Below are positions 11,226 to 23,418 of a stretch of 64,000 nucleotides of DNA, piece after piece. The notes beneath the pieces were generated by a model. It searched no databases. It was given only the letters and a program-made list of their open reading frames with translations, and had not been told where the DNA came from. The position numbers were made by a program, and so were the translations under genes. How positions within the stretch are numbered: position 1 is the first letter of the stretch; every line of letters starts with the position of its first letter. The DNA is from Thereva unica (taxonomy: Eukaryota; Arthropoda; Insecta; Diptera; Therevidae), in the NCBI GenBank assembly GCA_949987705.1, contig OX465281.1, forward strand, positions 179,690,516 to 179,754,515, in the 5' to 3' direction.

Positions 11226-12290
11226 AAATAATTGAATCGATAATTTCAAAAACAACATTAGTCCCGGAAAACTAACTTTACAAGAAGTACATAAGGGTCA
11301 TTCCAGCCATAATCGGCCGGAAAATGCACGACCGCCCAGAAAATTAGTCAAAACATTTTTTTCATGTTTCTCGCGATAAAAAAACATGTACAAAACAATG
11401 CGTAATTATCATACAAAAAAGTTAGAAAATAGTGGTTTTGTAGCCTGATATCCACTCTTCCAGAAAATTGTCATATTACAATGTTTGACCTTGAACTTTT
11501 TTCAATGACAGCAAAAACAACAAAAAAAATCGGACAAAATTTCAAAAATTAATTTCTCAAAAACACCATCTTCGATTTGGCTGAAATTTTAACACAAAGT
11601 TCTTGAGTTTGCGAACTATCATCGTACAAATTTTCAGCGTGGGTTATTGAAACTATTTTAACATACTACATACTACATACAAAAAAACAAAATTTTGATT
11701 TAAAAAGTCAGTATGTTAAAATAGTTTCAATAACCCACGCTGAAAATTTGTACGATGATAGTTCGCAAGCTCAAGAACTTTGTGTTAAAATTTCAGCCAA
11801 ATCGAAGATGGTGTTTTTGAGAAATTAATTTTTGAAATTTTTCCGATTTTTTTTGTTGTTTTTGCTGTCATTGAAAAAAGTTCAAGGTCAAACATTGTAA
11901 TATGACAATTTTCTGGAAGAGTGGATATCAGGCTACAAAACCACTATTTTCTAACTTTTTTGTATGATAATTACGCATTGTTTTGTACATGTTTTTTTAT
12001 CGCGAGAAACATGAAAAAAATGTTTTTACTAATTTTCTGGGCGGTCGTGCATTTTCCGGCCGATTATGGCTGGAATGACCCCAAAACAATTCGTTTCTGC
12101 AACAATCCACATTTTTATCTCAACGTATCTCTATAGAAATTACGCGGACATATGTTTGTTTAGCACGTACTAGTAGGTAGACAGCACAGACAGCATGTCG
12201 TAGACAGATAGATGTCAATTTAAATATAAAACGAATTTCCCAAAAAATGTGACAAATGTTGTTTTTGAAATAATCGATTCAATTATAGTA
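11226..12290. repeat. Outer inverted repeat around the 11.3-12.1 kb hairpin
   Basis: About 11226-11257 (AATTGAATCGATAATTTC...) is the reverse complement of about 12258-12290, outside the arms of the inner hairpin. The palindrome is therefore larger than the inner element, or the inner element landed in an older fold-back. Confidence 0.5.
11295..12081. mobile_element. Near-perfect fold-back element, 372-bp arms
   Basis: 11295-11666 and 11711-12081 are reverse complements with only a handful of mismatches, separated by a 44-base spacer with TACATAC repeats. Ends are GGGTCATTCC and its complement. The element has no coding capacity. The flanks show no clear target duplication, so the superfamily is unassigned. 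Such high arm identity means recent formation or gene conversion. Confidence 0.88.
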
Positions 12291-14009
12291 AGCTCGAAAA
12301 ATTCAGTTTGTTAATAATAAATAGAAGTACATTGTAATCAATCAAACTAAACCAAAAGTGTACTGTTCTTAAAAGCCCGTTACATTACCACAGTCGCAGC
12401 ATAAACATAGTGTGCTCATTCGACAGTATGCAGTATAGTATGCTCATTTTTATACGTTTTTTACAGAAATAAATTGTTAGGAAATTCATACCCACATATT
12501 TTTTTATAAGAAATGCGGTGAACTTAGTCCCGATTCCAGCTTCAGCCAAATCAAATCGTCTCCCTCTCGAATATTTTATAAATAAGTAACTGATTATGTA
12601 CAATTCGATATGACCCAGGCTGCAATGGACCATTCTTTTGTTTTTATGGAGCAGTCATATCGAATTCTGATTTTTCTTTAGCCTGAATTTTTAGTTCTGA
12701 TTGTGCTGTGAAGGAATAAAGTTGTTAAGTAAAAATCAAGTGTGATTTTTATTTTTCTTATAATTAACGTTTGGTCATTGCTGAAACCCAAAGTAATCAA
12801 AAAATTAAATACCAAGTGCGGTAGAATGAGGAGATTTCAAGAAGGTGGAATTTCTTTATCAACACTTTTCTACATAGCTTTTGGTCATGCGAGCACCATA
12901 AATTGTAGCATGTGGGCACCATAAATACTTTGATTTGATCATTAGATTGTTGACGTTTTCCGTCAGTCGCATGCGCGCTTCTTAACGAAGAGTTGCGTTG
13001 CTTCCTTTGAATAGAGAAGAGAAGGAAGCGCAATTAATTAAAACCACGGAAGCATTTTGGTAACACTTATGCACAGCATTCTTTAGTATTTGTGTCTAAC
13101 CCGGACAATGGCGGTGTCATATTTAGTCAAAAACCGGGAGGGATTACGTTTCTCAAAAATCATCCCGATGAGAACACTACACTTAGCTAAATGTTTGGAG
13201 CAAACCCTTCGCAAACCTGAACAAATTTCGCTACGCCTCTGTTCAAGTTAGACAATGTATTTTGTTGTTGTGGTCAAAGTTTGTTTACATTTGAAATTGT
13301 GGAGAAAAACTGCGCTTTTAATTTATTTTTATTGACATTAAATTTACTCGCACTTCCAAAAAAACAACTAAATATGCAACGCGACACTTTATTTTTTGGA
13401 TTGGAAGGATAAATTTTACACTTTATATTCATAAATTAACGAAAATTACTTTCCTATGATAGTGAAAGTTCTCAGTTGCCTTCTCCCGAGTTTTCCACTC
13501 CGTTGCTTGACACCAGTGGTGTTGTCGAGCCGGAACGCTCCGGAACGTCGTTCCGGTATTTCCTTTTTGGACAGGAACGCGTTCAGGAACTAAAGGTGAT
13601 TTCTGATAACGAGAATTGGCTGATGTATTGAAAAAAAAAAAATTAAAAAGAATTGCTGATTTTTTTTTTCTAATTATTGACGAATTTTTATATGTATTAT
13701 CATAGACAAATAAAAGGAAAGATGTTCCATTTCAAATAAGAAAAGTGTGCACTTTCCTGATGAAAGAGCTTTCCAATTGCTGAGAGAGCTGCACTATTAA
13801 TTGAGAATATCCATTAATAACCACAAAGTATAATTTCCACTTCATATCTTTAAATTTGTTACTATTTTACATCTTGAAATCTTGCAAAACGCAATAACTT
13901 TCATCTGAATCTTTACGAAAATTGAACATTTCCCAATCTGAAAAATATACATATGTATTGCGGAAATGTTTTTTGTTAATCAAAACGAAATCAAAATTCG
14001 CACAAAACA
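12082..14009. other. Noncoding spacer
   Basis: No gene is supported; short frames here have no motif and lie in AT-rich sequence. A GC-richer patch at 13529-13570 repeats CCGGAACG/CGTTCCGG as small palindromes. Nothing else recognised. Confidence 0.45.
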
Positions 14010-15551
14010 AACGGTTTTACTTACTTTTGCAAATAGTCCGGGCGCTGGAGCATTTCCAGTGGTTTTGGCGTGATGTAACGGACTTTTTTGGTGGAATCGG
14101 TCAGAAATGATATCCTCAACAATATTTAGGGGGTGCGCAAGCATGAAACTCCCAGGAAAACTTTTGGTAGCCCAAAAACTGAAAAATTCACTAAAAATTC
14201 CCTGTTTTTTGGCCTTTCTTGTTAAATATCTCTTAACGAAGGCTTCTAGACGAAAAATTTGTTGAGCATGTTTTGTTCGTTATTAGATTTGCTAAAACTT
14301 ACCTTAAGGTGGATTTTTGAAATTTGAATTTTTGCATTGCAAAATAGCCGAAAACCGCGAAAAAAAGTACCTCACTTTAAAGTTAGCACAAGGAAAGGAG
14401 AAACCATTATCTTCCAATTTAATTTTGGAATTAGATAGTTAAAGGCATGATTAACTTATATCCAAAACCCGACCACGGTCGGTCAAATAGTTTTTGCATA
14501 ATGAATTTTGCAATTAAGTGAATTTAAAAAGTTAAATTTGTTACTGCGCCAAAAGAAAAACTCCCATGTTGGTCCTGATTTTTTTACGTATGCTCTAAGA
14601 CCCTCTTTACAATATCCAATCATTAAAATTCTGGTTTTTAAATTTTTTTTATGGTTTTTAATTTTTTAAAGATTTTTGGCAAAAAACTGCAACTAAGGCG
14701 TTTTTTCCACAAAAATTGCTAACTCGGCGACGCCAGAAATGCTAAGCGCGTTTCAAATTCGCTCGAAAAAGGACTCAGTTTCTATTGAGCACAACTTTCA
14801 ATAAAATATTGTTAAACATAATTTCTTAAACAAATTAGAAAAATGACCGAATTTTGTTTGAATTTTTTTGTTGTTACTAGCTCGGACGCGGTGCGGCTCG
14901 CTGCACCGAACGTGAAACAGTTAAAATTAATCCAAACCTTCAAAATTTAACTCTTCATAACTAGTGAACAAGACAAAACTGATATAGTCTTGGCCTTAGT
15001 CTTGCGAGCACGGCTAAGTCTTGGTCTTGGTCTTGCGAGCATAGCTAACTGTTAGTCTTATTCTTGGTTTTTTGCCCAGTAGGAATTCTAGGAAGGGCTT
15101 ACCGATGGAGCACTGAAATAAGTACTCATCTGGTAAGGGGTACCCCTTATTTTCTTGGTGCTAGATGAGCCCTTACAAACCCCATTACAAGAGAAGGCAG
15201 ATGGTAAGGTGTAGTCCAGAATTAGACCCAAACAAGTGAAAATTTGCCCGATGACTCAAGGGAGCTTTCCTGGAGTTTTCATAAATTTTATAGAAAAAAA
15301 GAAAAGGGGCAATTATCTTCGTCGACATAAAATGCGACATTAGCATACTCAATAGCCCGGCTCTCATTCAATACGGAGGACAAGCAGCTTTGGAGAAGTG
15401 TTTAGAATTTAGTTGGGGGACTGCTTAGGTAAAGCCACTCTCGGGCTTGGAAAGAAAAAGGCATTTGAAAAGATGAACAAAATAAAAGCATTTCGATACC
15501 GGATCACATATCCACAGGCGCCCATGTTTTTGCAATGCTCCATTTGGGGTT

Positions 15552-15818
15552 CCAGCGGGACTTGTAAGCTTACAGAAGTACCGGAAAGAGCACTTACTAG
15601 TAAGGGGTAGGCCTTACTATACCCCTTACAGATGAGCAGTTCTGTAAGTACTCTAAGGTAAGTACTTATGTAACTGCTCTAAGGTAAGTAGAAAAGTAAG
15701 GCCTTACCTCCTATGACATCGTGTGTAAAAATAAGCACTTCTATAAGGGGTATAGTAAGGCCTACCCCTTACTGGTAAGGGCTTATTTCAGTACTTCTGT
15801 AAGCTTACAGGTCCAACT
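15552..15818. mobile_element. Hairpin MITE with GTAAGCTTAC ends
   Basis: Terminal inverted sequences CTTGTAAGCTTACAGAAGTA (left) and its complement (right, to about 15811) flank a 267-bp unit rich in nested TAAGGGGTA and GGCCTTACTATACCCC palindromes. A related palindrome, TAAGGGGTACCCCTTA, stands at 15137-15152. No coding potential. Superfamily unassigned. Confidence 0.6.
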
Positions 15819-15870
15819 GGGTGCTTAATGTACAAGACGAAGACAAGACTGCAAGACCAATATAGAGGTA

Positions 15871-16330
15871 GTGAAGAGCTTTAAATACCTAGGAACAATA
15901 GTGTCGTCAACAAACGAAGAGCTGGAGGAAGTTAAAAGCAGAATACAACAGGGCAATCAACGTTTTTATTCACTGCGTAAAGTACTTCAATCAAGATTGT
16001 TATACAGGAAAACTAAATTTGAACTATACAAATCTTTTATAAGGCCTGAGGCTTGTTGTGACTCGAAGACGTGGACAATGACCCCCTCAAAAAGTCGCAA
16101 ACTAATTAGGAGCTTTTGAGAGAAAAATCTTAAGACACATTATTGGACCATTAAACGTAAACGGTATGTGGAAAATCAGATACAATGACGAACTGTACCA
16201 AATCTACAAAGAAATAGACATCGTCAACTAAATCAAAATAAATAGACTACGACGGGCAGGACGCGAATGCAGGAAAACAGACCAGTGAAGAAAATATACA
16301 AAGGGAATCATAATCGGTGACAGGATGGCC
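15871..16330 (+). pseudogene. RTE-like RT C-terminal relic
   Basis: The first frame (15871-16119) begins KSFKYLGTIV and carries SRIQQGNQRFYSL. After a frameshift near 16117 come ERKILRHIIGP and YNDELYQIYKE, then stops. The same order (KSFTYLGSIV, FERKILRRIVGP, YNDEIYERY) is seen in the element at 38298-41265, so this is the thumb/C-terminal part of a related non-LTR retrotransposon. Everything upstream is absent; it is 5' truncated and dead. Confidence 0.78.
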
Positions 16331-17493
16331 GAGGAAAAGCTGTCGTAGATACAGAATACCAGTGTAGATTAACTTGTAGAACCGGCTCTGCTGCTGCTGA
16401 ATGAATATTAGTCTAGAAACTCACAATGACATCCATTGTATTGTACAATTGTTCCAACACCACGCTCTAAGCAACTACTCGGCCTCTACTAGTCTGAACA
16501 AAATTTGTCCATATCGATTCATCCAGTAAAATTAAGCCTTTTTGATTCGCTACCCAAATTTAAAAAAAAAGCAGCTAAATTGGTGCAATAGAAACTGAGT
16601 CCTTTTTCGAGCGAATTTGAAACGCGCCTAGCATTTCTGGCGTCGCCGAGTTAGCAATTTTTGTGGAAAAAACGCCTTAGTTGCAGTTTTTTGCCAAAAA
16701 TCTTTAAAAAATTAAAAACCATAAAAAAAATTTAAAAACCAGAATTTTAATGATTGGATATTGTAAAGAGGGTCTTAGAGCATACGTAAAAAAATCAGGA
16801 CCAACATGGGAGTTTTTCTTTTGGCGCAGTAACAAATTTAACTTTTTAAATTCACTTAATTGCAAAATTCATTATGCAAAAACTATTTGACCGACCGTGG
16901 TCGGGTTTTGGATATAAGTTAATCATGCCTTTAACTATCTAATTCCAAAATTAAATTGGAAGATAATGGTTTCTCCTTTCCTTGTGCTAACTTTAAAGTG
17001 AGGTACTTTTTTTCGCGGTTTTCGGCTATTTTGCAATGCAAAAATTCAAATTTCAAAAATCCACCTTAAGGTAAGTTTTAGCAAATCTAATAACGAACAA
17101 AACATGCTCAACAAATTTTTCGTCTAGAAGCCTTCGTTAAGAGATATTTAACAAGAAAGGTCAAAAAACAGGGAATTTTTAGTGAATTTTTCAGTTTTTG
17201 GGCTACCAAAAGTTTTCCTGGGAGTTTCATGCTTGCGCACCCCCTAAATATTGTTGAGGATATCATTTCTGACGGATTCCACCAAAAAAGTCCGTTACAT
17301 CACGCCAAAACCAAAAGTTATAGCTTTCACTGCTCTAGCGCCTGGACTAAAAGTAGTAAAAATCGAAAAGGCTGACCAGAAAAACAAAATTTTAACTGCC
17401 TCCAAATGTGCAATCGATATTTGTCATTCAAACAAAAATCAAATAGCTGTTTTCTTATTCAAATAGATTCCCGTTCGTGTTCCGGTAAAAAAA

Positions 17494-18050
17494 CTAGTGG
17501 GATGTTGTGCCTAGAGGCTAGCCACTAATTACGCTTTTTCATGTACTACGTTTATAAGCGGAGTTTCACTCCCGGATTCTCAATCCAAAGTAAAACTCCC
17601 CATGGGTTTATAAGCAATGGGAGTGTAAATCCAAAATACTTTCTGGTTTGAGATGACAGCTCCAAGCTCAAATTCAAAATCATAGTAAAGACAAATATAA
17701 ACCCAATGTTTAATTTAATGTAATTTAAAAATATCCATAAACAAAGAAAAAAAACTATTGTAGCAAAATAAAACACCCAGCTTCTTCTTTACAAAGTTTT
17801 CCCCCTTCGGAAAAAATTCTCACTCCCAGTCAGCGTTTATAAGCACAACATAAACCGGGATCGAAGTTTCACTCCAGCTTTTTCTTCGGGAGCGAAAATC
17901 CAAGTTCTGGATTTTCACTCCCGGTTTATAAGCGGTGTTTCACTTCGGATCGAAACTTCCATCCGGAGGAAAACTCCGCTTATAAACGTAGTAATGGTAT
18001 TCTTTCTGTTGAATAACACCTCAGATTGGATGACAATATATTAAGTGGAG
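17494..18050 (+). repeat. Dispersed repeat copy split by a MITE
   Basis: 17494-17543 and 17994-18050 join to match the uninterrupted copy at 33549-33665 (GGGATGTTGTGCCTAGAG..., then GTATTCTTTCTGTTGAATAA). The reverse copy is at 9236-9352. The interruption is the element at 17544-17993. Confidence 0.75.
17544..17993. mobile_element. 450-bp MITE with 3-bp TSD
   Basis: Termini TACTACGTTTATAAGCGG and the exact complement, flanked by ATG on both sides (17541-17543, 17994-17996). Comparison with the uninterrupted repeat at 33549 confirms both junctions. Subterminal sequence keeps imperfect symmetry (GGAGTTTCACTCC motifs). No transposase. A 3-bp TSD is seen in several DNA transposon groups, so the superfamily is open. 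Confidence 0.8.
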
Positions 18051-18459
18051 ATTGATCCGCACTCACTTGCAACCCGCCGGATCTGGGAATCGAGGCCAAT
18101 AATTCGAATGTGTCAAATTGAAAAAAAAAAAAAAAGAGAACATCACACATGTAAACACTATAGAAAACGAATCTAAACATTTTTCTTTGGATTGGAGGAA
18201 AATCTAATGTGATGCACTTTGCACAACAGAATTAGGTGTATTATTTTACTTAAACATACATGTCTTATTGTTAAAAATTCGGCTTACCGCACCCTAGTTT
18301 GGCCATGGAGATTCATAAGTATCACACTGACCAACGCTATATATAATTAATCTTGAAAAGTTTTTGTTAAAGGCTTATGTAGGTTATAAGTTGTGAGACT
18401 GAATCTAAAACTTAACAAAGTATTTAACAAACACTACAATATAATCATCATAGCTTAAA

Positions 18460-19030
18460 AAAAAGGAAATCAAATGTAAACACTAAAATTCTTTGATTCT
18501 TCACCCACGTCAAGGTATATTTCTTTATTCAATATAAACAATAGTTTTTGAGCAGCAAATAAAAACTATATGCCATAATTTCGTTATCATCGGTTTTTGT
18601 TCTGGAAGCAAATTTAGAGACGTATTCATGTCAAAAACTTGTTTCATATGAAACAAAATCCCCGAAGGAAATTAAAAAAAATTATTATGACGAAAAAAAA
18701 GCACCGCGAGCCGAAGGATCGAACTCGCAGCCCCACAGACCGGTAAAATGAATAATTAAGAAGTTATAAGCCTTAGAACACAAAAATTAGTCACAATATT
18801 TTCTTTAAAGGCTCTTTTTTGTTGTTTAAATACACTTCTGGTTGAAATTTCCAGACCATTTTCTCAGTTTTTGGTCTTTTGACCAAGAGCTACATTTTGA
18901 GATATTTGCCAAGTCTGTAGCTGCAGTACTTTCAGAGATGAAAGTAGGCTTCAGACGGACAGACGGACAGACGGACAGACGGACAGAGCCTCTGTATAAG
19001 CTACTTTTTTTTTTTTGAAAAAGCTAAAAT
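18460..19030 (-). repeat. Dispersed SINE-like and fold-back family pieces
   Basis: About 18470-18740 matches the right arm of the 34.0-36.6 kb fold-back (TTTGATTCTTC, CCCACGTCA and GCACCGCGAGCCGAAG phrases), including a minus-strand B box GAGTTCGATCC. About 18820-19030 is copy B of the TTTGGTCTTTTGACC repeat, with four tandem GACGGACA units. Two families lie side by side, just upstream of the gypsy remnant. Confidence 0.65.
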
Positions 19031-19045
19031 TGGCACAACACCACT

Positions 19046-22000
19046 GTCACCAACCATAGTTTTCTCATAGGCACGGGAGCAGATGTGTCAATCGTTCCTT
19101 ACAACCTTAATCGTGGTACCGTCCGAAGTAACCCTTACTACCATCTAATCGCCGCAAACGGCACACCAATCAAAACTTTTGGACTGACACTGCTCCAACT
19201 AGACTTAGGGCTTCGTCGTTCTTTTGCATACCACTTTACCATAGCAGCGGTTGACAGGCCAATAATAGGAGCAGATTTCCTTACGAAGTTTGGTTTGCTT
19301 GTGGATCTTCGTAGGCGAAGACTAATTGATCCACTAACAAATTTGACATCGAACGGTACTATCATAAACGCGAAAACGCCTACGGCACGAATATTTATTT
19401 GCGAGAAAGAATTTGCCCAACTCCTTAGGAGTTTTCCCGAACTGATAACACCTCCAGATTACTCACTCCCAGTCAAGCACAAGGTACGTCATTACATAGT
19501 AACGACAGGTCGATTACCTTATGCTCAGCCCAGAAGGCTTGACCCAATCAAACACAAGTTGGCACACAGCGAATTTCAGCACATGCTACAATTAGGTATT
19601 TGCCGGCCGTCTGCATCTCCTACATGCTCGCCTTTACCTATGGCTCCCAAGAAGGACCACAATGACTGGAGACCTTGTGGGGATTACCGTAGGCTGAATG
19701 CTGTCACGGTACCAGATAGGTATCCGATACCACATATCCAAAATTTTTTCATGAATCTTAGGGGTTGTACCATTTTCTCCAAAATTGATTTGATAAGAGC
19801 TTATCACCAAATCCCAGTGGCCGAGGAAGATATTTATAAGACCGCAATCACCACTCCCTTTGGAATGTTGGAGTTCACCAGAATGCCGTTTGGCCTGAAG
19901 AACGCGGCCCAAACATTTCAAAGATTCATGAACGAAGTGGTCACCGATTTGAATTTCGTTTTCATTTACATCGACGATATTCTCGTTGCTAGTAAGAATT
20001 CGGAAGAACACAAAACCCATCTACAAACCCTTTGTAAACGGCTAGAAGAGTACGGCTTAAGAATTAACCCGAGCAAATGCATTTTTGGGGCCAGCCATCT
20101 AGACTTCCTCGGGCACAAGATTAGCAGTGGAGGAATCCTCCCTGCAGAGGATAGAGTCAAAGCCATAGCACAGTATCCCATGCCTACGCCATTTCGACAA
20201 GTAAGAAAATTCGTGGGGATGGCAAACTTTTACGCGAGATTTCTCCCACAGTTGGCAGAACTATTAGCGCCATTCCATGACGTAATAAGTTTTTCGTCTA
20301 AGGCGAAAAAGAAAGACTTCCAGTTCCATTTCCTTCGATTTGCAAAACAAACTTCTCAAAAGTTAAGGAAGCCTTGGCGTCTGCCACACTGCTTAGACAT
20401 CCGCTCACCGATGCGAAGCTTAGGCTCTCTGTAGATGCTTCAAATATCGCTATAGGTGCAGTATTGGAGCAAGAAGGCAAAATGGGAAGTTGGGAACCGC
20501 TCGCATTCCATTCAAAGAAGCTCAGCACAGCAGAAAAGAAATACTCGGCTTTTGATAGGGAGCTGCTGGCAATATACCTTGCCATAAAGCATTTTAAGCA
20601 GTGGTTGGAAGGCCGTCATTTCACAGTTTTCACCGACCATAAGCCCTTAACAAATGCGCTAGACGCTGAAACTGAGAGGACGCCAAAACAGGCTAGACAT
20701 TTAGACTTTATATCTCAATTTACAATTGATATTCGTCACGTAAAATGGAATGACAATATTATTGCCGACGTTTTGTCCCGAATCAACGAGACGTCAACAC
20801 TTTTGGCAGTTAATGTGGATCTGAAACAATTCGCCACTTTCCAAGAGTCAGACCAAGAGCGAACAAAACTTAAGCTCAAGCGAACAAAACTTAGATAGAT
20901 CGAAATTTAAACTAGAAAAACGTTTCGTGCCCACTTTACAGACTCCTCTTTGGTGCGAAGTCTCAACAAAAGAAATCCGCCCTTTTGTCCCTATGAAAAT
21001 GCGACGTATAGTTTTCGAGGCCTTACACGGCTTATCGCACCCGGGAATTCGAGCGTCAAGAAAGCTCATCTGCACCCGATACTTCTGGCCTAGAATGCAA
21101 ACAGACATAAAAACCTGGGCACAATCAGCGCTCGAAAATTGGCAGGAATACCAAAAGCCAACCTGGAGATTTTCCTATACCCATCGACCGGTTTGCACAT
21201 GTCCATCTGGATATAGTTGGACCCTTGGAAATATCGAAAGGATATACGTATATTTTGACGGTGGTAGATAGGTTCACCCGGTGGCCAGAAGCTTATCCTT
21301 TGAGGGACATCACCTCACAAACTATAGCGCAGACATTCTTCCAAGAATTCGTAAGTCGATTCGGAGTTCCCCTCCATATCACTACACAGCAGGGAACCCA
21401 GTTTGAATCGCGACTGTCTCACCGATTAAGCCGGCTCTACACGATGCGGTGAACGCTTGATTCTAATGTTGGTTCGAATGATTGAGTCAAATGGACTCGA
21501 CGATTAGTATGGCAAATGTCCTGCTACACGGTGGAGCGAGCGTTTGATCCAATGCAATTGATTCAAACGTTCGCCAAGTCATGTCATTTTTTAAATTACT
21601 CTTTAATGATAATTATTAATTAATAATTTCTTTAATAATAATTATTAATAATATAAATAATCAATTATTAACTAATAATAATATACATACATACATAATA
21701 ATAAACATAAATACCTGTCAAAACCCAAATCACAGTATGAACTGATGACCGAATCGTGTAGCAGTGTGCCAAATGTCTTCCAACTGTGGGGCCGAGTGGG
21801 AAAAAAAGTGTTTGACTTGTCCCAAATACCGACAACAGCCCGAACGTGTCCAAACGCGAACGTTGGACGGTTGACATTGGACACTCGTAGCTCGAGTATC
21901 GGCCACACGATGCGTCATACCATCAAGCGTCCAACGTTGGAAGGTGTTCACCGCATCGTGTAGAGCCGGCTTTAGCCGAACTTCTGGGAAGCCATAGATT

Positions 22001-22537
22001 CCGAACAACAACGTACCATCCGCAATCGAAAGGCATGGTCGAACGATTTCACCGGCAATTGAAACGCCGTAAGGGAAACTCGGGCTGGACAGAAGATTTA
22101 CCAGTAGTACTCCTCGGCATACGAGCAGCATACAAGCCAGATTTAAGGTTCTCAACGGCCAACCACTCAGACTACCTTCGGAGTTTTTCATACCCGACAC
22201 GACACTCGACGAGACGAGTCCCGATGATTTCGTGCAGCAACTGAGAGAGAAAATACGAACGTACAAACCTATCTAAACTAATCATTCGAACAGTAAGACC
22301 TTCATCCCCAAAAGAATTAGATAATTGCGAGCAAGTTTTTATACAAGCAATACCGCGGAAAGGAGCCCTGCGTGCAGTATATGAAGGGCCTTTCCCAGTA
22401 GTGCGCCGGTTAAGAAAGTATTTCGTAGTAAACATAAAGGGTAAGAACGCAAACATCTCTATAGATCGACTGAAACCAGCATTTCTTTCCGAGACCGTTG
22501 AGAAAAGTACTAAGTTAACGAAAGTAAGATTCAAATA
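19046..22537 (+). pseudogene. Decayed Ty3/gypsy pol (CsRn1-like), MITE-interrupted
   Basis: Protease to integrase of a gypsy element, 5' truncated and broken into several frames. Protease: [11 protein letters not shown], where the usual active-site Asp is Gly. RT: complete motifs including [13 protein letters not shown] and YIDDILVAS (to about 20300). A frameshift near 20320 leads to RNase H ([17 protein letters not shown], 20374-20890). The integrase finger has H residues but the two cysteines are lost; the core has VVDRFTRWPEA, but the second Asp is Gln in TTQQGTQFE. A 543-bp MITE then splits the frame, and NGMVERFHRQL resumes at 22033. The family is like the fragment at 59289. Clade label tentative. 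Confidence 0.88.
21429..21971. mobile_element. TTA-flanked MITE in gypsy integrase
   Basis: Termini AGCCGGCTCTACACGATGCG and exact complement, flanked by TTA at 21426-21428 and 21972-21974. TTA duplications are typical of PIF/Harbinger elements. The interior is AT-rich with TAATAA runs and a partial second symmetry (GTTGGAC, CCAACGTT). It has no transposase and must depend on one supplied in trans. Confidence 0.85.
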
Positions 22538-22557
22538 AACATACTTTTTATTACTGG

Positions 22558-22568
22558 AAGGGGGGTAC
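22558..22568 (+). other. Polypurine tract
   Basis: GGAAGGGGGGTAC directly precedes the TGTAGAG start of the 3' LTR, which fits a plus-strand primer site. Confidence 0.65.
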
Positions 22569-22905
22569 TGTAGAGTATCGACACTCTACACTTCCGCCCA
22601 ACAAAAATACGAAACGCACCCACAATTAATTTAGCCACAAAGTAGCGGTGCATAAGAGAGGAATTTCCTTTTCCCGCCGATCGAGCTAGACAGTTCTTCT
22701 GCCAAGTCCCCGAGTGATGGTTGCGACCAAGTATCGTAAATAAGTAATTATTAATTAGCGATTTATATTTAAAGAAAGCTCCGTTGTCGCAAGTTATTAA
22801 GTTTAATTGAATTATTGAATAATTGTTGAAGTATTGAAGTGGAAATAAAAGTTTATACGAAAAATTGTGTTATTAAATGTGGACGTAAAGGAAGGACATA
22901 ACCAC
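22569..22905 (+). repeat. 3' LTR of decayed gypsy element
   Basis: Starts TGTAGAGTATCGACACTCTACA, a small hairpin. The fragment LTR at 59267 has a similar start (TGTAGGGACATCGTCCTA). A GAAATAAAAG signal near 22842 could serve polyadenylation. The right end is uncertain: CACA near 22904 is the best candidate, and the following dispersed repeat starts by 22960. No 5' copy is present. Confidence 0.6.
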
Positions 22906-23418
22906 ACTCGGGCATACATCTAAGGATCAAGGACCGTGGTAAGGTTTAAAAAAGAATAAAAACTAGTTGGGATGTGGGTTTGACCCCTTCGGTCCACACG
23001 ATTAACTTCCCAGTATGATAAACGAAGATGGAATAAACTGACTTCTTACAAAATAGTTATACGTTTAGCACTAGTGGAAAATTGGCTAGTATCAGAACTG
23101 ATGACAAGGCAACCCCGAGAGAAGCTAGTTCAAATAACTATAATAGTAGTAAATCCAAAGATTTTTCTAGATAATTTGTTTTTCCTGAACGTTAGCAAAC
23201 AAACATGTCCTCCGTATTTCGTTCGCTGCACTAAAGAGGGTGTTCAAATTCGTATTGAGAGTACTGAAGCGCACGAACTGAGAACCGAATGACTTCAGTT
23301 GGAATTTCCGAAGCTTTCCGGAGATATTAGCAAAACTGTAACTGTTAAGGACTTGTCAGACTTGACCAAAAAGAAGAAATTTCGCGGTAACTACTGGAAA
23401 TCCCGGGATAATCCGCAA

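Larger units (their letters stand above)
14010..17360. repeat. Large inverted repeat, about 775-bp arms
   Basis: About 14010-14787 is the reverse complement of about 16586-17360, nearly identical over long runs (for example GACCACGGTCGGTCAAAT at 14470 and its complement near 16890). The left arm lost some bases near 14060 relative to the right arm. The 1.8-kb interior contains a smaller hairpin element (15552-15818) and an RT relic (15871-16330). This is a fold-back transposon or an inverted duplication with later insertions; no TSD found. Confidence 0.82.

Noticed and set aside
12385..13033. Short minus-strand frames as host exons
   Set aside because: No motif, no splice-supported continuation, AT-rich composition.
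13512..19045. CAGTGGTGTTG at 13512 and CAACACCACTG at 19033 as hAT ends
   Set aside because: 5.5 kb apart, flanks do not match as 8-bp duplications, and the right site lies in the gypsy protease coding sequence; probably chance.
22035..22537. Envelope-like gene after pol in the gypsy element
   Set aside because: The sequence is integrase C-terminus; no signal peptide, transmembrane segment or separate frame follows.
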